A stretch of 64,000 nucleotides of DNA from Jejuia pallidilutea. GTDB taxonomy: Bacteria > Bacteroidota > Bacteroidia > Flavobacteriales > Flavobacteriaceae. The DNA lies in assembly GCF_002973595.1 (NCBI RefSeq), contig NZ_PVEO01000003.1, positions 62,001-126,000 on the forward strand, written 5' to 3'. Made by a program: the position numbers and the translations under genes. Shown in pieces: positions 1-9,393 of this stretch. The notes beneath the pieces were generated by a model. It saw only the letters and a list, made by a program, of their open reading frames with translations. It had not been told where the DNA came from and ran no database searches. Each line of letters starts with the position of its first letter. The first letter of the stretch is position 1.

Positions 1-603
1 AACTTAGAGCGATCTTTATCAGGATATTACGGCATGTATTTCCACCCTGTAATACACCTTATTAAACAAGAAAACAAAGACGAGTTGGTTGAGAGTTTTG
101 CAAAACGTTTAGATGAAAGTGTTAACATAAAAAGTCAAGAAATTCTAAATGCTGACCCAGAACTCTTTGGAATAAAACCAATTGTGTTTGCTTTAGATTT
201 TGAATCTGAAGCCTTTACTGAAAAAGCAGGGCGAAAATATCTTTTCAAAGTAGGTGAGCTTATAGGAAGGCAAATAGAGATGTATCAGGAAAAGGAGCGT
301 GTTTTACCTGTTGAAAATGAGTTTACTCGTAGTTATTTTAGAACGATAAACATTACCATTCCCGAAGGTTATAAAATAGCTAACCTCGAGGATATTAATA
401 TTAAAAATACATTTAACGAGAACGGGAAAGACGTATTGATATTCGATTCTTACTATGAATTAAATGGTAATCAACTTAAAATAACGGCAGACGAGCATTA
501 CCATAAAAATATTATTGATGTCGTAAACTTTGAAGCCTACAGAACCGTAATTAACAGTGCTGCAGATTTTAATAAAGTGGTTTTAATTTTTGAACCTATA
601 TAA
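1..603 (+). CDS. C-terminal part of a DUF3857 / transglutaminase-like protein (5' end outside window)
   Basis: The reading frame is open from base 1 through the ATG at 34, so the gene begins before the window and only its last 200 residues are visible. The tail has the pattern of DUF3857 proteins of Bacteroidota: a beta-rich region, then a closing stretch with NFEAYRTVINSAADFNK and a hydrophobic end. Such proteins are usually exported, with a DUF3857 domain followed by a transglutaminase-like Cys-His-Asp domain; the catalytic part would lie upstream and cannot be checked. The gene ends 17 bases before the yraN homologue and is probably co-transcribed with it. Family assignment rests on the tail only. 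Confidence 0.65.
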   Translation, partial: NLERSLSGYYGMYFHPVIHLIKQENKDELVESFAKRLDESVNIKSQEILNADPELFGIKPIVFALDFESEAFTEKAGRKYLFKVGELIGRQIEMYQEKERVLPVENEFTRSYFRTINITIPEGYKIANLEDINIKNTFNENGKDVLIFDSYYELNGNQLKITADEHYHKNIIDVVNFEAYRTVINSAADFNKVVLIFEPI

Positions 604-620
604 ACGTTGCGCTTTATATT

Positions 621-980
621 ATGGCACAACACAACGAACTTGGTAAAAAAGGCGAACAATTAGCAGTAGATTTTCTTCTGAAAAACGACTACGATATTAT
701 AGAACGTAATTATCGCTTTGAGAAGGCTGAAGTTGATATCATTGCTAAAAAAAATGATGTTCTAGCCATTGTTGAAGTGAAAACTCGTTCTACAGCCGAT
801 TTTGGAGACCCTCAAGATTTTGTAAAACCAAAGCAAATAAAAAACTTGGTTAAAGCCGTTGATGAATATGTAACAGTGAACGATTTAGATGTAGAAGTAC
901 GCTTTGATATTATAGCGATTGTAAAGGGAAAAGACGGTTACAATATTGAACATTTAGAGAATGCTTTTTATCATTTTTAA
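621..980 (+). CDS. YraN family (UPF0102) endonuclease-like protein
   Basis: A 119-residue protein of usual length for the YraN/UPF0102 family. It shows the restriction-endonuclease-like core: GKKGEQLAVDFL near the N-terminus, then the RNYRFEKAEVDIIAKK and VEVKTR segments that supply the acidic and Lys residues of the PD-(D/E)xK nuclease fold. The family is nearly universal in bacteria, but its cellular role is not firmly established. It sits just downstream of the DUF3857 gene and is followed at once by a short dispersed repeat. Family call is strong; the biochemical function is inferred from the fold. Confidence 0.9.
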   Translation: MAQHNELGKKGEQLAVDFLLKNDYDIIERNYRFEKAEVDIIAKKNDVLAIVEVKTRSTADFGDPQDFVKPKQIKNLVKAVDEYVTVNDLDVEVRFDIIAIVKGKDGYNIEHLENAFYHF

Positions 981-982
981 TT

Positions 983-1020
983 GAGATTCTTCGGTCGTGC
1001 CTCCCTCTGAATGACAAAAA
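983..1020. repeat. Short dispersed repeat (GAGATT...GAATGACA type)
   Basis: The stretch runs from GAGATTCTTCGG to CTGAATGACA in the 45-base gap between two converging genes. It resembles small palindromic repeats scattered between genes in many Bacteroidota, and a decayed relative lies at 16416-16452. Higher GC than the surrounding DNA supports a separate origin. It could also serve as a bidirectional stem-loop for the two converging transcripts. Confidence 0.5.
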
Positions 1021-1024
1021 GCTA

Positions 1025-2386
1025 TTATTCCTTTTCTTCTTCAATTGAAGGCTCTATAGCTTCAAAAAACGATTTCAATTCCTCAAAATCTTCAGGTTTT
1101 GCAACAATTTCTTTGTTTTTATTTAAAATAAAGTATGTTGGTGTAGCGGTTACGCCGTAGTTGTTGCCTATTTCATTATCCCATTTACCCTCGCCATAAA
1201 CATGTAAAAATTTAGAAAAATCGAATGTTAGGTTTTTCCATGCATAAGGCTCATCTTCCAGCCCAATAGCCACTACTTTTATAGTACCTGCTTTAAAAGT
1301 GCTAACAAATTTATGCAGTTGCGGAATTTCTTGTAAACAATGAGAACATGTACTGCTCCAAAAGGCTAAAATATACGTTTCAGCAATGTCTAGCTCGTGT
1401 AATGTTTTGGTTGTTGTTTTTTCTTTTTCAGTGATTTCAAAAGAAAAATCGGGTGCTAAACTTCCAAGAGATGTATTTTGATATAATATTAAAGCTTGCA
1501 ATAATTGTTGATCGTTTAACTTAACAGACAAGTCCATTAGGTAGTCTTCAGCAATAAAATTAGCTACAGATTCTAACTTTAAATCTACCATTTGCTCCCA
1601 CAAATCGGTTAATAATGATTTTTTTACTTCTACTGGCGCATTTTTCATAGCCTTACAAAACACCTTTATGTTTTTTTTATAGTCGTCGTCTTCATCGCCA
1701 TTCTGTGAAGACATTCCAAACACGTAGTTAAGCATACGCTCCGTTAAAAATTTAGAGTGCTGTAATGTTTTATTGTTAAAATCTACATGATCAAAATAAT
1801 GCTTTTCAAGATGTGTTATGTAAGTTTCAACATCAACAACCTTATTAGGAATATAAGGTGTATTTGCTTTTATAAAATGGTATGCTATGGTACCTTTTGA
1901 TGCTGCTTCGAACCCTTTTTGGGTGTTGCGCTGGGTTTTAAAAATAGAAGCTAACGCCAAAGTATCTTTTGTTTCGCTTCCATCTCTATAATAGTTGCCA
2001 ATGCTGTTGGTAATCATTAACATGCTATTGGTGTACGATTCTAATAATTTATTTTCTCGCGAAGCTAAAAACTTAACACCAGTTTCTGGATTAAAAATAA
2101 GCTCAATATCTTCCTCACCATTGTAAATTACATCAAAATTATATTCTTCTTGAGGAACGGCATAGGTAATGCGATACATGCCTTTGGAAACTGTAGAATC
2201 TAGCTTTATTTCGAAACTGCCATCTTCTGCAATTGGCGTATTGGTTATATAGTTAGAATGTGTAGGCTCCACTTTATAAAGCAATGCAATTTCAAATTCC
2301 CCTGCAGGGGTAAAAGTGCCTTTAATGCTGTGTTGCGCTAAAAGGGTTAATGGAAATAAAAGTATTAAAAAAAATAAGCGTTTCAA
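1025..2386 (-). CDS. Exported TlpA-family thiol-disulfide oxidoreductase
   Basis: A 453-residue protein with an N-terminal signal peptide (residues 1-17, ending LLAQ). Residues 20-110 form a beta-rich domain like the DUF4369-type N-terminal domains of Bacteroidota TlpA proteins. The middle is helical, and residues 310-445 form a thioredoxin fold. The active site is WSSTCSHC with Cys347 and Cys350, followed by a cis-Pro segment (VTATPTYFIL). The role would be reducing or resolving disulfides in exported proteins, in the periplasm or on a membrane. It lies just downstream of mfd on the same strand with a 45-base gap, so co-transcription is possible. The specific substrate is unknown. Confidence 0.85.
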   Translation of the reverse strand: MKRLFFLILLFPLTLLAQHSIKGTFTPAGEFEIALLYKVEPTHSNYITNTPIAEDGSFEIKLDSTVSKGMYRITYAVPQEEYNFDVIYNGEEDIELIFNPETGVKFLASRENKLLESYTNSMLMITNSIGNYYRDGSETKDTLALASIFKTQRNTQKGFEAASKGTIAYHFIKANTPYIPNKVVDVETYITHLEKHYFDHVDFNNKTLQHSKFLTERMLNYVFGMSSQNGDEDDDYKKNIKVFCKAMKNAPVEVKKSLLTDLWEQMVDLKLESVANFIAEDYLMDLSVKLNDQQLLQALILYQNTSLGSLAPDFSFEITEKEKTTTKTLHELDIAETYILAFWSSTCSHCLQEIPQLHKFVSTFKAGTIKVVAIGLEDEPYAWKNLTFDFSKFLHVYGEGKWDNEIGNNYGVTATPTYFILNKNKEIVAKPEDFEELKSFFEAIEPSIEEEKE

Positions 2387-2431
2387 TGTGTTTTATGTTT
2401 ATATAGGTTTTAACAGATTAAAAATCAATAA

Positions 2432-5400
2432 CTACGCCACAATTGGCCGTAACGCGTCTAAGGCTTTTTTTACCGATGTTATTCTTTCAAAAGTTAATAA
2501 CAACCGTAATCCGTTTCGGGTTTGTTTCTCTTTCATTTTACAAGCCTGTGGATGTGTTTGCACAAACTGCAATACTTTTGTAAAGTTAGGACTTTGATAA
2601 AAACGACTTTGCTGATCGTTTATAAAGTAACCAATAAGCTTATTTTTTTTCATAATTACCTTTTCAAATCCAATTTTAGTAGCCAACCACTTTATTTGGA
2701 CACTGTTTAACAAATCGGTCACTTGCGTTGGTAATTCTCCAAAACGGTCCATTAACTCCACTTTAAATTTCTCTAATTCTTCTTCGGTCTTTAAATTATT
2801 AAGTTGCGTGTACAAATTTAAACGTTCTGCAATGTTATTAACGTAACTATCTGGGAATAAAAGTTCAAAATCGGTATCAATTGTTACATCTTTTACATAA
2901 ACCTTGTCTTTGCCATCATCTTGATATAAATCTTTAAACTCATTTTCTTTCAGTTCTTCAATGGCTTCATTTAATATCTTTTGATACGTATCAAACCCTA
3001 TTTCATTAATAAAACCACTTTGTTCGCCACCTAATAAATCTCCAGCACCACGAATTTCAAGATCTTTCATAGCAATATTAAAGCCGCTACCTAGCTCTGT
3101 AAATTGTTCTAATGCGGTAATTCGTTTTCTAGCATCTTCGGTCATGGCAGAATATTCAGGTGTTATAAAATAACAGAATGCTTTTTTATTGCTTCGTCCC
3201 ACACGACCACGCATTTGGTGCAAATCACTCAACCCAAAATTATTGGCGTTATTAATAAAAATGGTATTGGCATTTGGTACATCCAAGCCACTTTCTACAA
3301 TGGTAGTACTCACTAAAACATCAAAACCACCATCCATAAACTGAAGCATTAGCTGCTCTAATTTTTTGCCTTCCATTTGGCCATGGCCAATGCCAATTTT
3401 AGCATCGGGTACCAAACGTTGTAGCATACCTGCTACTTCTTTTATGTTTTCAATACGGTTATGTATGAAGAAAATTTGCCCGCCACGTTGAATTTCATAA
3501 CTAATTGCATCGCGAATAGTTTCTTCATTAAAACGAATAACATGACTTTCTATAGGGTAACGGTTGGGTGGCGGTGTGGTTATTACTGATAAATCTCTAG
3601 CTGCCATTAAGCTAAACTGCAAGGTTCTAGGTATTGGAGTTGCTGTTAAGGTTAATACATCTACATTCTCCTTTAAAGTCTTAAGTTTTTCTTTTACGGC
3701 TACACCAAATTTTTGCTCTTCATCTACAATTAAAAGTCCTAAATCTTTAAATTTTACGTTTTTGTTAACGAGTTGATGCGTACCAATTATAATGTCTACT
3801 TTTCCTTCTGAAAGCGCCTCTAGAGTGTCTCGTTTTTGCTTTGCTGTTCTAAAACGATTTAAATAATCTACAACTACAGGAAAATCTTTTAAGCGTTGCT
3901 TAAACGTTCTGGAATGTTGATATGCCAAAATGGTGGTTGGTACTAAAACCGCTACTTGTTTTCCATTATCAACCGCTTTAAATGCTGCACGAATAGCCAC
4001 TTCGGTTTTACCAAAACCTACATCGCCACAAATAAGTCTATCCATGGGGCGTTGGCTTTCCATATCGGCTTTAATATCGGCAGTTGCAGTACTTTGGTCT
4101 GGTGTATCTTCATAAATAAAAGAAGCCTCTAACTCATGCTGCATGTAGCTATCAGGATTATACTGAAATCCTTTTTGCGTTTTACGTTTAGCATAGAGTT
4201 TTATTAAATTAAATGCAACATGTTTAACTCTTGCTTTAGTTTTTTGCTTTAGGGTTTTCCAAGCATTACTTCCAAGTTTGTAAATTTTGGGCGGCTTACC
4301 ATCTTTACCGTTAAACTTAGTAATTTTATGAAGGGAATGAATACTTAAATATAACACATCGCGTTCACCATAAATCAATTTTATGGCTTCCTGTTTTTTG
4401 CCTTCAACATCAATTTTTTGAAGTCCGCCAAAGCGACCAATACCATGATCTATGTGAGTTACATAATCGCCAATATCTAAATTAGTGAGCTCCTTTAATG
4501 TAATGGCTTGCTTTTTAGCATAGCCATTTTTTAAATGAAATTTATGGTAACGCTCAAAAATTTGATGATCGGTGTAGCAAACTATCTTATTATCATGATC
4601 TACAAAGCCTTGATGCAACGATAATATAACGGTTTGGTATTCCTTAACATCCAATTTAGCATCATCAAAAATATCATGGAAGCGTTTAGCTTGTTGTTCG
4701 CTTACACATGCTATGTAATTACGGTAACCTTTTTCATGATTTATATTTAAATCTTCAATCAATAAATTAAACTGCTTGTTAAATGCAGGTTGTGGCGTTG
4801 TATTGAACTCAACTTCAATATTATTATCTTTTTGAGATTCTTCCACTTTGCTAACCTGGGAACAACAAAACACACTTTGTGTACCAAACTCTATTATTGA
4901 AAAATCTAAAAGTTGTTTTTTTAGTAATTGTGAATTACAAAACAATTCATGGGGTTCGGCATGTTTAATGTCTTCCGAAAGTTCTTTAAATGCATCTTCA
5001 GCTTTGGCATAAAAATCGTCGATTCTTGAAAAGAATAGATCTGCGTTTTTTAGACCAATTACCGTTTTTTGGGCAATGTATTTTAAGAAACTTTGGCGTT
5101 TTTCTTCTATCAATTTATTCGCCATATTGGGAATAATATTGATTTTTTTTATCTGTTCTACAGATAGTTGTGTTTCTACATCAAAAGTCCTAATAGAGTC
5201 TACCTCATCACCAAAAAACTCTATACGATACGGTTCATCGTGCGAAAAGGAGAACACGTCTACAATACCACCACGTACCGAAAACTCACCAGGTTCAGTA
5301 ACAAAATCTACACGTTTAAACTTGTATTCGAACAAGACTTCATTTACAAAATCAATAGTCACCTTGTCGTTTACACTTATTTTTAAAGTGTTTCGCTCTA

Positions 5401-5812
5401 ACTCTTTACGGGTTACTACTTGCTCGAACAAAGCATCTGGATAGGTAACTATTATCGCAGGTTTTTTTTGGGAGTTAATTCGGTTTAAAACCTCAGCACG
5501 AAGTAACACATTCGCATTATCGGTTTCTTCTATTTCATAAGGCCTGCGATAGCTTCCTGGATAAAATAACACATCATTCTCACCCAAAAGTTGTTCTAAA
5601 TCGTTAAGGTAATGTGCCGCCTCTTCTTTATCGTTAAATATAAGTAAAAATGGCTTTTGGGCTTCTTTAAATACAGTTGAAACCGCGAATGAAAACGCAG
5701 ACCCCACAAGTCCTTTGGTGTGTATTTTTGTTCCAGTTTGGGCAATAGCGTTCTGCAGATTTTGCGTTTGCAAAGCCTGTGCGTAAGTTTGGGAGATACT
5801 AGATTTACTCAC
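2432..5812 (-). CDS. mfd: Transcription-repair coupling factor Mfd
   Basis: The 1126-residue length is normal for Mfd. The N-terminal UvrB-homology region (about 1-330) is followed by the RNA-polymerase-interacting CarD-like domain (IGDYVTHIDHGIGRFGGL, about 450-510). The RecG-like helicase motor has Walker A GDVGFGKTE, the DEEQ Walker B box, TATPIPRTL and motif VI QMRGRVGRS. The C-terminal TRCF domain is present. Mfd removes RNA polymerase stalled at DNA lesions and recruits UvrA for strand-specific repair in the cytoplasm. The start gives MSKSSISQTYAQAL, and no better upstream start is apparent. It diverges from the TerB gene across a 270-base gap. Confidence 0.98.
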   Translation of the reverse strand: MSKSSISQTYAQALQTQNLQNAIAQTGTKIHTKGLVGSAFSFAVSTVFKEAQKPFLLIFNDKEEAAHYLNDLEQLLGENDVLFYPGSYRRPYEIEETDNANVLLRAEVLNRINSQKKPAIIVTYPDALFEQVVTRKELERNTLKISVNDKVTIDFVNEVLFEYKFKRVDFVTEPGEFSVRGGIVDVFSFSHDEPYRIEFFGDEVDSIRTFDVETQLSVEQIKKINIIPNMANKLIEEKRQSFLKYIAQKTVIGLKNADLFFSRIDDFYAKAEDAFKELSEDIKHAEPHELFCNSQLLKKQLLDFSIIEFGTQSVFCCSQVSKVEESQKDNNIEVEFNTTPQPAFNKQFNLLIEDLNINHEKGYRNYIACVSEQQAKRFHDIFDDAKLDVKEYQTVILSLHQGFVDHDNKIVCYTDHQIFERYHKFHLKNGYAKKQAITLKELTNLDIGDYVTHIDHGIGRFGGLQKIDVEGKKQEAIKLIYGERDVLYLSIHSLHKITKFNGKDGKPPKIYKLGSNAWKTLKQKTKARVKHVAFNLIKLYAKRKTQKGFQYNPDSYMQHELEASFIYEDTPDQSTATADIKADMESQRPMDRLICGDVGFGKTEVAIRAAFKAVDNGKQVAVLVPTTILAYQHSRTFKQRLKDFPVVVDYLNRFRTAKQKRDTLEALSEGKVDIIIGTHQLVNKNVKFKDLGLLIVDEEQKFGVAVKEKLKTLKENVDVLTLTATPIPRTLQFSLMAARDLSVITTPPPNRYPIESHVIRFNEETIRDAISYEIQRGGQIFFIHNRIENIKEVAGMLQRLVPDAKIGIGHGQMEGKKLEQLMLQFMDGGFDVLVSTTIVESGLDVPNANTIFINNANNFGLSDLHQMRGRVGRSNKKAFCYFITPEYSAMTEDARKRITALEQFTELGSGFNIAMKDLEIRGAGDLLGGEQSGFINEIGFDTYQKILNEAIEELKENEFKDLYQDDGKDKVYVKDVTIDTDFELLFPDSYVNNIAERLNLYTQLNNLKTEEELEKFKVELMDRFGELPTQVTDLLNSVQIKWLATKIGFEKVIMKKNKLIGYFINDQQSRFYQSPNFTKVLQFVQTHPQACKMKEKQTRNGLRLLLTFERITSVKKALDALRPIVA

Positions 5813-5938
5813 CTAATTCATTTTTTGAGGTGCAAATATAAGGTTTAGATATGTTTTATGTTATTGCGAATTCACAAATATTTTTTTGGCATGAAAAAAG
5901 TTCAGTACATGCACTAAATATTAAAGTACCGAAGCTTC

Positions 5939-6009
5939 TGGATTAAAGTGTTCTACCTTTTGCAACAAGCAACTACCAAAAGCCCAACCTGGGCTAAGTA
6001 AGGTGCGCC
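5939..6009 (+). repeat. Degenerate copy of an intergenic element (possible structured RNA), copy A
   Basis: The 5' part reads GGATTAAAGTG then CCTTTT. The 3' part reads AAAAGCCCAACCTGGGCT (a 5-bp hairpin) then GGTGCGCC. The same order of blocks recurs at 22226, 30128 and 54149, where the ends are GGGATTGA and AAGCCCGACC...GCC. This is the weakest of the four copies. It lies between mfd and the divergent TerB gene, just upstream of that gene's promoter. Confidence 0.35.
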
Positions 6010-6028
6010 TAAAAAAATAAATTTTCAG

Positions 6029-6059
6029 TTTAAAAACTTAAAAAAAAGATGTAGGTTTG
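6029..6059 (+). promoter_or_regulatory. Bacteroidota-type promoter for the TerB gene
   Basis: TAGGTTTG at 6052-6059 matches the Bacteroidota -7 consensus TAnnTTTG. TTTA at 6029-6032, exactly 19 bases upstream, is one base from the -33 box TTTG. The ATG follows at 6082. Confidence 0.6.
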
Positions 6060-6081
6060 CAGCACTAAAAAACAAGTACTT

Positions 6082-6513
6082 ATGTCGTTTTCAGATTTAT
6101 TTGATAGTGGGTTTAAAAAGCGTAATGAAAGCCATTTTGCTGCGATTGTTCGCGTTGCTATGGATGATGGTATTATTACACCAGAAGAACAAGAGTTCTT
6201 AGATCGTTTAGCACAACGCTTAGAAATTGGTGAAGGAGATTATAAAGCCATATTAAAAAATTATAAATCGCATCCCATAAATCCGCCTGTGTCTTATGAT
6301 CAGCGTTTAGAACGTTTATACGATTTAGTACGAATGGTACACGTAGACCCCATAAAAGGAGATCAGGAATTTTCACTTCTGAAAAAAATAGGCGTAGGCC
6401 TTGGTTTCCATGCGGTAAACGTAAAATATATTATTGATAAGGCATTAACACTTGTAAGTCACGGTGCCGACTTGGATAGTTTTGTGGACCAAATAAAGCA
6501 TATGAATAGATAA
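6082..6513 (+). CDS. TerB-like protein
   Basis: A 143-residue all-helical protein with the TerB-domain pattern: a conserved MDDGIITPEEQEFLDRLAQRL-type segment near residues 30-50, in which acidic residues form a metal-binding-like turn between helices. TerB domains were named from tellurite-resistance operons, but stand-alone copies occur widely without that role and have no settled function. No signal peptide or membrane segment is visible. It stands alone between its own promoter and a terminator. A second TerB domain occurs in the DnaJ-containing protein at 18300-19076. Confidence 0.75.
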   Translation: MSFSDLFDSGFKKRNESHFAAIVRVAMDDGIITPEEQEFLDRLAQRLEIGEGDYKAILKNYKSHPINPPVSYDQRLERLYDLVRMVHVDPIKGDQEFSLLKKIGVGLGFHAVNVKYIIDKALTLVSHGADLDSFVDQIKHMNR

Positions 6514-6536
6514 AACAATTAAGCCATATATAAGTA

Positions 6537-6567
6537 AAGCGTCCAAAGTATTGGGCGCTTTTTTTTA
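6537..6567 (+). terminator. Rho-independent terminator after the TerB gene
   Basis: The stem AGCGTCC pairs with GGGCGCT (one G-U pair) around an AAAGTATT loop, followed directly by eight T residues. It starts 24 bases after the TerB stop codon. Confidence 0.85.
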
Positions 6568-6620
6568 TGGAAAAAATTTAAAATAAGTTTAACGTTGAAA
6601 TTTATAAACTAATACATAAA

Positions 6621-6652
6621 GACCTCACAGGTTTTAAAAACCTATGAGGTTT
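6621..6652. repeat. Long palindromic hairpin between TerB and the kinase gene
   Basis: ACCTCACAGGTTTT and AAAACCTATGAGGT form an almost perfect inverted repeat with one mismatch and almost no loop. Palindromes of this kind recur between genes in Flavobacteriaceae and can act as bidirectional terminators or as small dispersed repeats. There is no strong T run on the plus side (TTTAAAAG follows). Confidence 0.55.
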
Positions 6653-6713
6653 AAAAGTGCTTTTTTATAAAATTTAGTCCAAAAAAAACACATTTCCCTA
6701 CCTTTACCACCTT

Positions 6714-7661
6714 ATGAACAACCATTTTAAATCCATCATTTTACAAAGCACAGGTGCCTCTTCCTTAGTTGAAAAAGAAATTATTCAAGAATTATGGAGC
6801 GGTTATGGTAAAATTATACGTGTTGCATTAGAAAACTCTGCTTTAGAAAGTGTTGTGGTGAAGCTTGTACAATTGCCCAAAGAACATAATCACCCAAGAG
6901 GTTGGCACACAGATATTGGTCACCAAAGAAAATTAAAATCTTACAAGGTAGAAACCACTTGGTATAGCACATATAGTAACCATAGTAAGGCGCGTTTACC
7001 AAAATGTTTTGCTATTGAAAGTAAGGATAATGAAGTTCTTATAGTGCTTGAAGATTTGGATACAGCAGGTTTCCCCTTAAGAAAACATAATGTGCTGTGG
7101 CAGGATATTGATAACTGTTTAGAATGGTTAGCACAATTTCATGCAAGTTATTTAGGTAAAGTTCCAACTGGACTTTGGGACGTTGGCACGTATTGGCATT
7201 TAGAAACCAGACCTCAAGAGCTAGAGGTGTTACAGGATAACGTACTTAAAAATGCTGCTGCGGAAATTGACAAAAAATTAAACAATTGTAATTTTAAAAC
7301 CTTTGTACATGGCGATGCAAAATTGGCAAACTTTTGTTTTTCTGAAAATGGAGCAGTGGCAGGTGTAGATTTTCAATATGTTGGCGGTGGTTGTGGTATA
7401 AAAGATGTTGCCTATTTTATTGGTAGTTGCCTAAATGAAAGCGATTGCGAACGTTTAGAGTGCGAAATATTAAACGCTTACTTTATGCATTTACACAAGG
7501 CACTTGGTAAAACAAATAAAACCCTTGAAACCGAATGGCGGTCTTTATATCGGGTGGCGTGGGCAGACTTTCATCGGTTTTTAAAAGGTTGGAGCCCTGG
7601 CCATTGGAAAATTAATAGCTATAGCGAGCGTATCACTGCTGAAGTCATCAAAAACTTATAG
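6714..7661 (+). CDS. Aminoglycoside-phosphotransferase-fold small-molecule kinase
   Basis: A 315-residue cytoplasmic protein with the APH/choline-kinase fold. The Brenner motif [11 protein letters not shown] gives the catalytic Asp and the Asn, and VDFQ is the DFG-like metal site. VLEDLDTAG lies in the hinge region. The family phosphorylates small hydroxyl compounds; the closest general type is the ecdysteroid-kinase-like/DUF1679 group. The substrate is unknown, and nothing here suggests antibiotic resistance. The gene is followed after only 2 bases by a CysQ/inositol-monophosphatase-like phosphatase, so kinase and phosphatase are almost certainly one operon and may act on related metabolites. 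Confidence 0.8.
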   Translation: MNNHFKSIILQSTGASSLVEKEIIQELWSGYGKIIRVALENSALESVVVKLVQLPKEHNHPRGWHTDIGHQRKLKSYKVETTWYSTYSNHSKARLPKCFAIESKDNEVLIVLEDLDTAGFPLRKHNVLWQDIDNCLEWLAQFHASYLGKVPTGLWDVGTYWHLETRPQELEVLQDNVLKNAAAEIDKKLNNCNFKTFVHGDAKLANFCFSENGAVAGVDFQYVGGGCGIKDVAYFIGSCLNESDCERLECEILNAYFMHLHKALGKTNKTLETEWRSLYRVAWADFHRFLKGWSPGHWKINSYSERITAEVIKNL

Positions 7662-7663
7662 TA

Positions 7664-8488
7664 ATGAATTTACAACATTTAACGAAAGTTGCCATAGAAG
7701 CAGCGCTTTCTGCTGGAAAAATCATTCAGAAATATATGAATGCTAATGTGATTGTGGAGCAAAAAGAAGCAGGATCTAACTATGCATCTCAGGTTGTAAC
7801 AAAAGTAGATCGTGAATGCGAACGTATTATTTTATCGCATTTAACACCAACTTGTAAAGCCTTTGATATTGGTATATTAACCGAAGAAACCGAAGATAAC
7901 GGCAGCCGGTTTAAAAAAGATTTCTTTTGGTGTATAGATCCTATGGATGGCACATTAGCTTTTATTAATAAACAACCTGGATTTTCGGTTGCTATTGCGT
8001 TAATTGCCAAAGATGGCACGCCTGTAATTGGCGTTGTATTCAATCCTAGTACCGAAACTTTATACCATGCTGTAAAAGGACACGGCGCTTATAAAAACAG
8101 AAGCCTTTGGACAATTAAAAATACGAACGACTATTTAACGTACGCCACCGATAAAAAATTAAGCGATACCGCAAATTCCGCTGAAATACAAAACATACTT
8201 AACAAACATAAAACAGGTTTAGGATTAAAAAGCATTAAAGAAATTTATGGAGCTGGGGCGGTTATAAATGCTATTTTAGTTTTAGAAAACGGACCTGCAT
8301 GTTTTTTAAAACTCCCTAAAAAACATCTTGGAGGAGGCAGTATTTGGGATTTTGCAGCTACAGCTTGTATTTTTAAAGAACTGGGGTTGCCTGCAACAAA
8401 TTTTAAAGGTGAACCATTAGATTTAAACAAAAAAGAGAACACTTTTATGAATCATCAAGGCGTTTGTTATTTCAACTTAACAAAGTAA
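7664..8488 (+). CDS. 3'(2'),5'-bisphosphate nucleotidase / inositol-monophosphatase family protein (CysQ-like)
   Basis: A 274-residue protein with the metal-dependent phosphatase signatures: LTEETEDNG supplies the first acidic pair, DPMDGTLAFIN is the DPxDGT metal/catalytic motif, and GGGSIWDFAA matches the C-terminal WD metal site. CysQ enzymes remove the 3' phosphate from PAP formed in sulfate assimilation; the same fold serves inositol and fructose-1,6-bisphosphate. It overlaps the kinase gene's transcription unit (2-base gap), which is not a typical cysteine-biosynthesis setting, so the substrate remains uncertain. It converges with the histone-deacetylase-family gene with only 1 base between the stops. 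Confidence 0.82.
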   Translation: MNLQHLTKVAIEAALSAGKIIQKYMNANVIVEQKEAGSNYASQVVTKVDRECERIILSHLTPTCKAFDIGILTEETEDNGSRFKKDFFWCIDPMDGTLAFINKQPGFSVAIALIAKDGTPVIGVVFNPSTETLYHAVKGHGAYKNRSLWTIKNTNDYLTYATDKKLSDTANSAEIQNILNKHKTGLGLKSIKEIYGAGAVINAILVLENGPACFLKLPKKHLGGGSIWDFAATACIFKELGLPATNFKGEPLDLNKKENTFMNHQGVCYFNLTK

Positions 8489-8489
8489 A

Positions 8490-9392
8490 CTAAAAGAAAA
8501 TCTCTTGCGCCAACCTAAACGTGTTGGCATGTGCTTCAATTATAATTTTAATATCTGGAGAATAGCCCCCGCCCATGCTACACATTACTGGTAAATTGTA
8601 CTTTTTACAGGTTTGTAGTACAAAACGGTCGCGTGCTTTACAGCCTTCAATGGTTAATCCTAACTTGCCTAATTTATCAGAAGCTACAACATCAACTCCA
8701 CATAAGTAATAAATAAAATCGGGGTTTTCTGTTTCAATTAGCTTAGGCAAAGTGCGTTTTAAAATACTTAAATATGTTGTATCATCAGTATTGTTCTCCA
8801 AAGCAATATCTAAATCACTCCGCTCCTTTTTAAAAGGGTAATTTCCTCTACCATGCATGGAAAATGTAAATACTTTGGCGTCGTTTTGAAAAATTTCGGC
8901 TGTTCCATTACCCTGATGTACATCTAAATCTACAATTAATACTTTTGATGCTAAACGTTCGTGAAGCAAATAACGAGCTCCAATAGCTTGGTCGTTTAGC
9001 AAACAAAAGGCTTCACCTCTATTAGAATAGGCGTGGTGTGTACCTCCTGCAATATTCATGGCAATACCATGTTTTAGAGCAAATTTACTGGCTTTTATAG
9101 TACCATCGGCAATTATTACTTCGCGTTTTACCAATTCAGCACTCAAAGGAAATCCTATTTTTCTGGCAGCCCTTGCATCTAAAGTTTGGTTTTTTAAATG
9201 TTGATAATAGCCTTCTGTGTGCACCCGTAGAATGTGTGAATCTTCAGGAATATTGGGTTCAAAAAAATTATTTAACGTGCATGTGCCTTCATACATTAAC
9301 TGCTCTGGAAGCAACTCATATTTAATCATAGGAAACCGGTGCCCTTCAGGAAGCGGGTGTTTGTATATATTGTGGTAAGCTATTTTTAGCAT
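8490..9392 (-). CDS. Histone deacetylase superfamily protein (class II / acetoin-utilization type)
   Basis: A 300-residue protein. GGTHHAYSNRGEAFCLLND contains the tandem His and adjacent residues of the active site. VDLDVHQGNGTAEIF carries the zinc-binding Asp and His, and CGVDVVASDKLG gives the third zinc ligand. GGGYS near the C-terminus is the usual Gly-rich loop. Bacterial members deacetylate acetylated lysines, polyamines or other small amides; the substrate here is unknown. It starts 1 base beyond the stop of tex, on the same strand, so they are likely co-transcribed. Confidence 0.9.
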   Translation of the reverse strand: MLKIAYHNIYKHPLPEGHRFPMIKYELLPEQLMYEGTCTLNNFFEPNIPEDSHILRVHTEGYYQHLKNQTLDARAARKIGFPLSAELVKREVIIADGTIKASKFALKHGIAMNIAGGTHHAYSNRGEAFCLLNDQAIGARYLLHERLASKVLIVDLDVHQGNGTAEIFQNDAKVFTFSMHGRGNYPFKKERSDLDIALENNTDDTTYLSILKRTLPKLIETENPDFIYYLCGVDVVASDKLGKLGLTIEGCKARDRFVLQTCKKYNLPVMCSMGGGYSPDIKIIIEAHANTFRLAQEIFF

Positions 9393-9393
9393 T

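Noticed and set aside
3930-4115. Long plus-strand open frames opposite mfd and other genes
   Set aside because: They are antisense shadows of strongly conserved coding sequences, with no domains or starts of their own.
6714-7661. Antibiotic-resistance (aminoglycoside) phosphotransferase
   Set aside because: The fold is shared, but the sequence context and neighbour point to a metabolic kinase; no resistance-specific features are visible.
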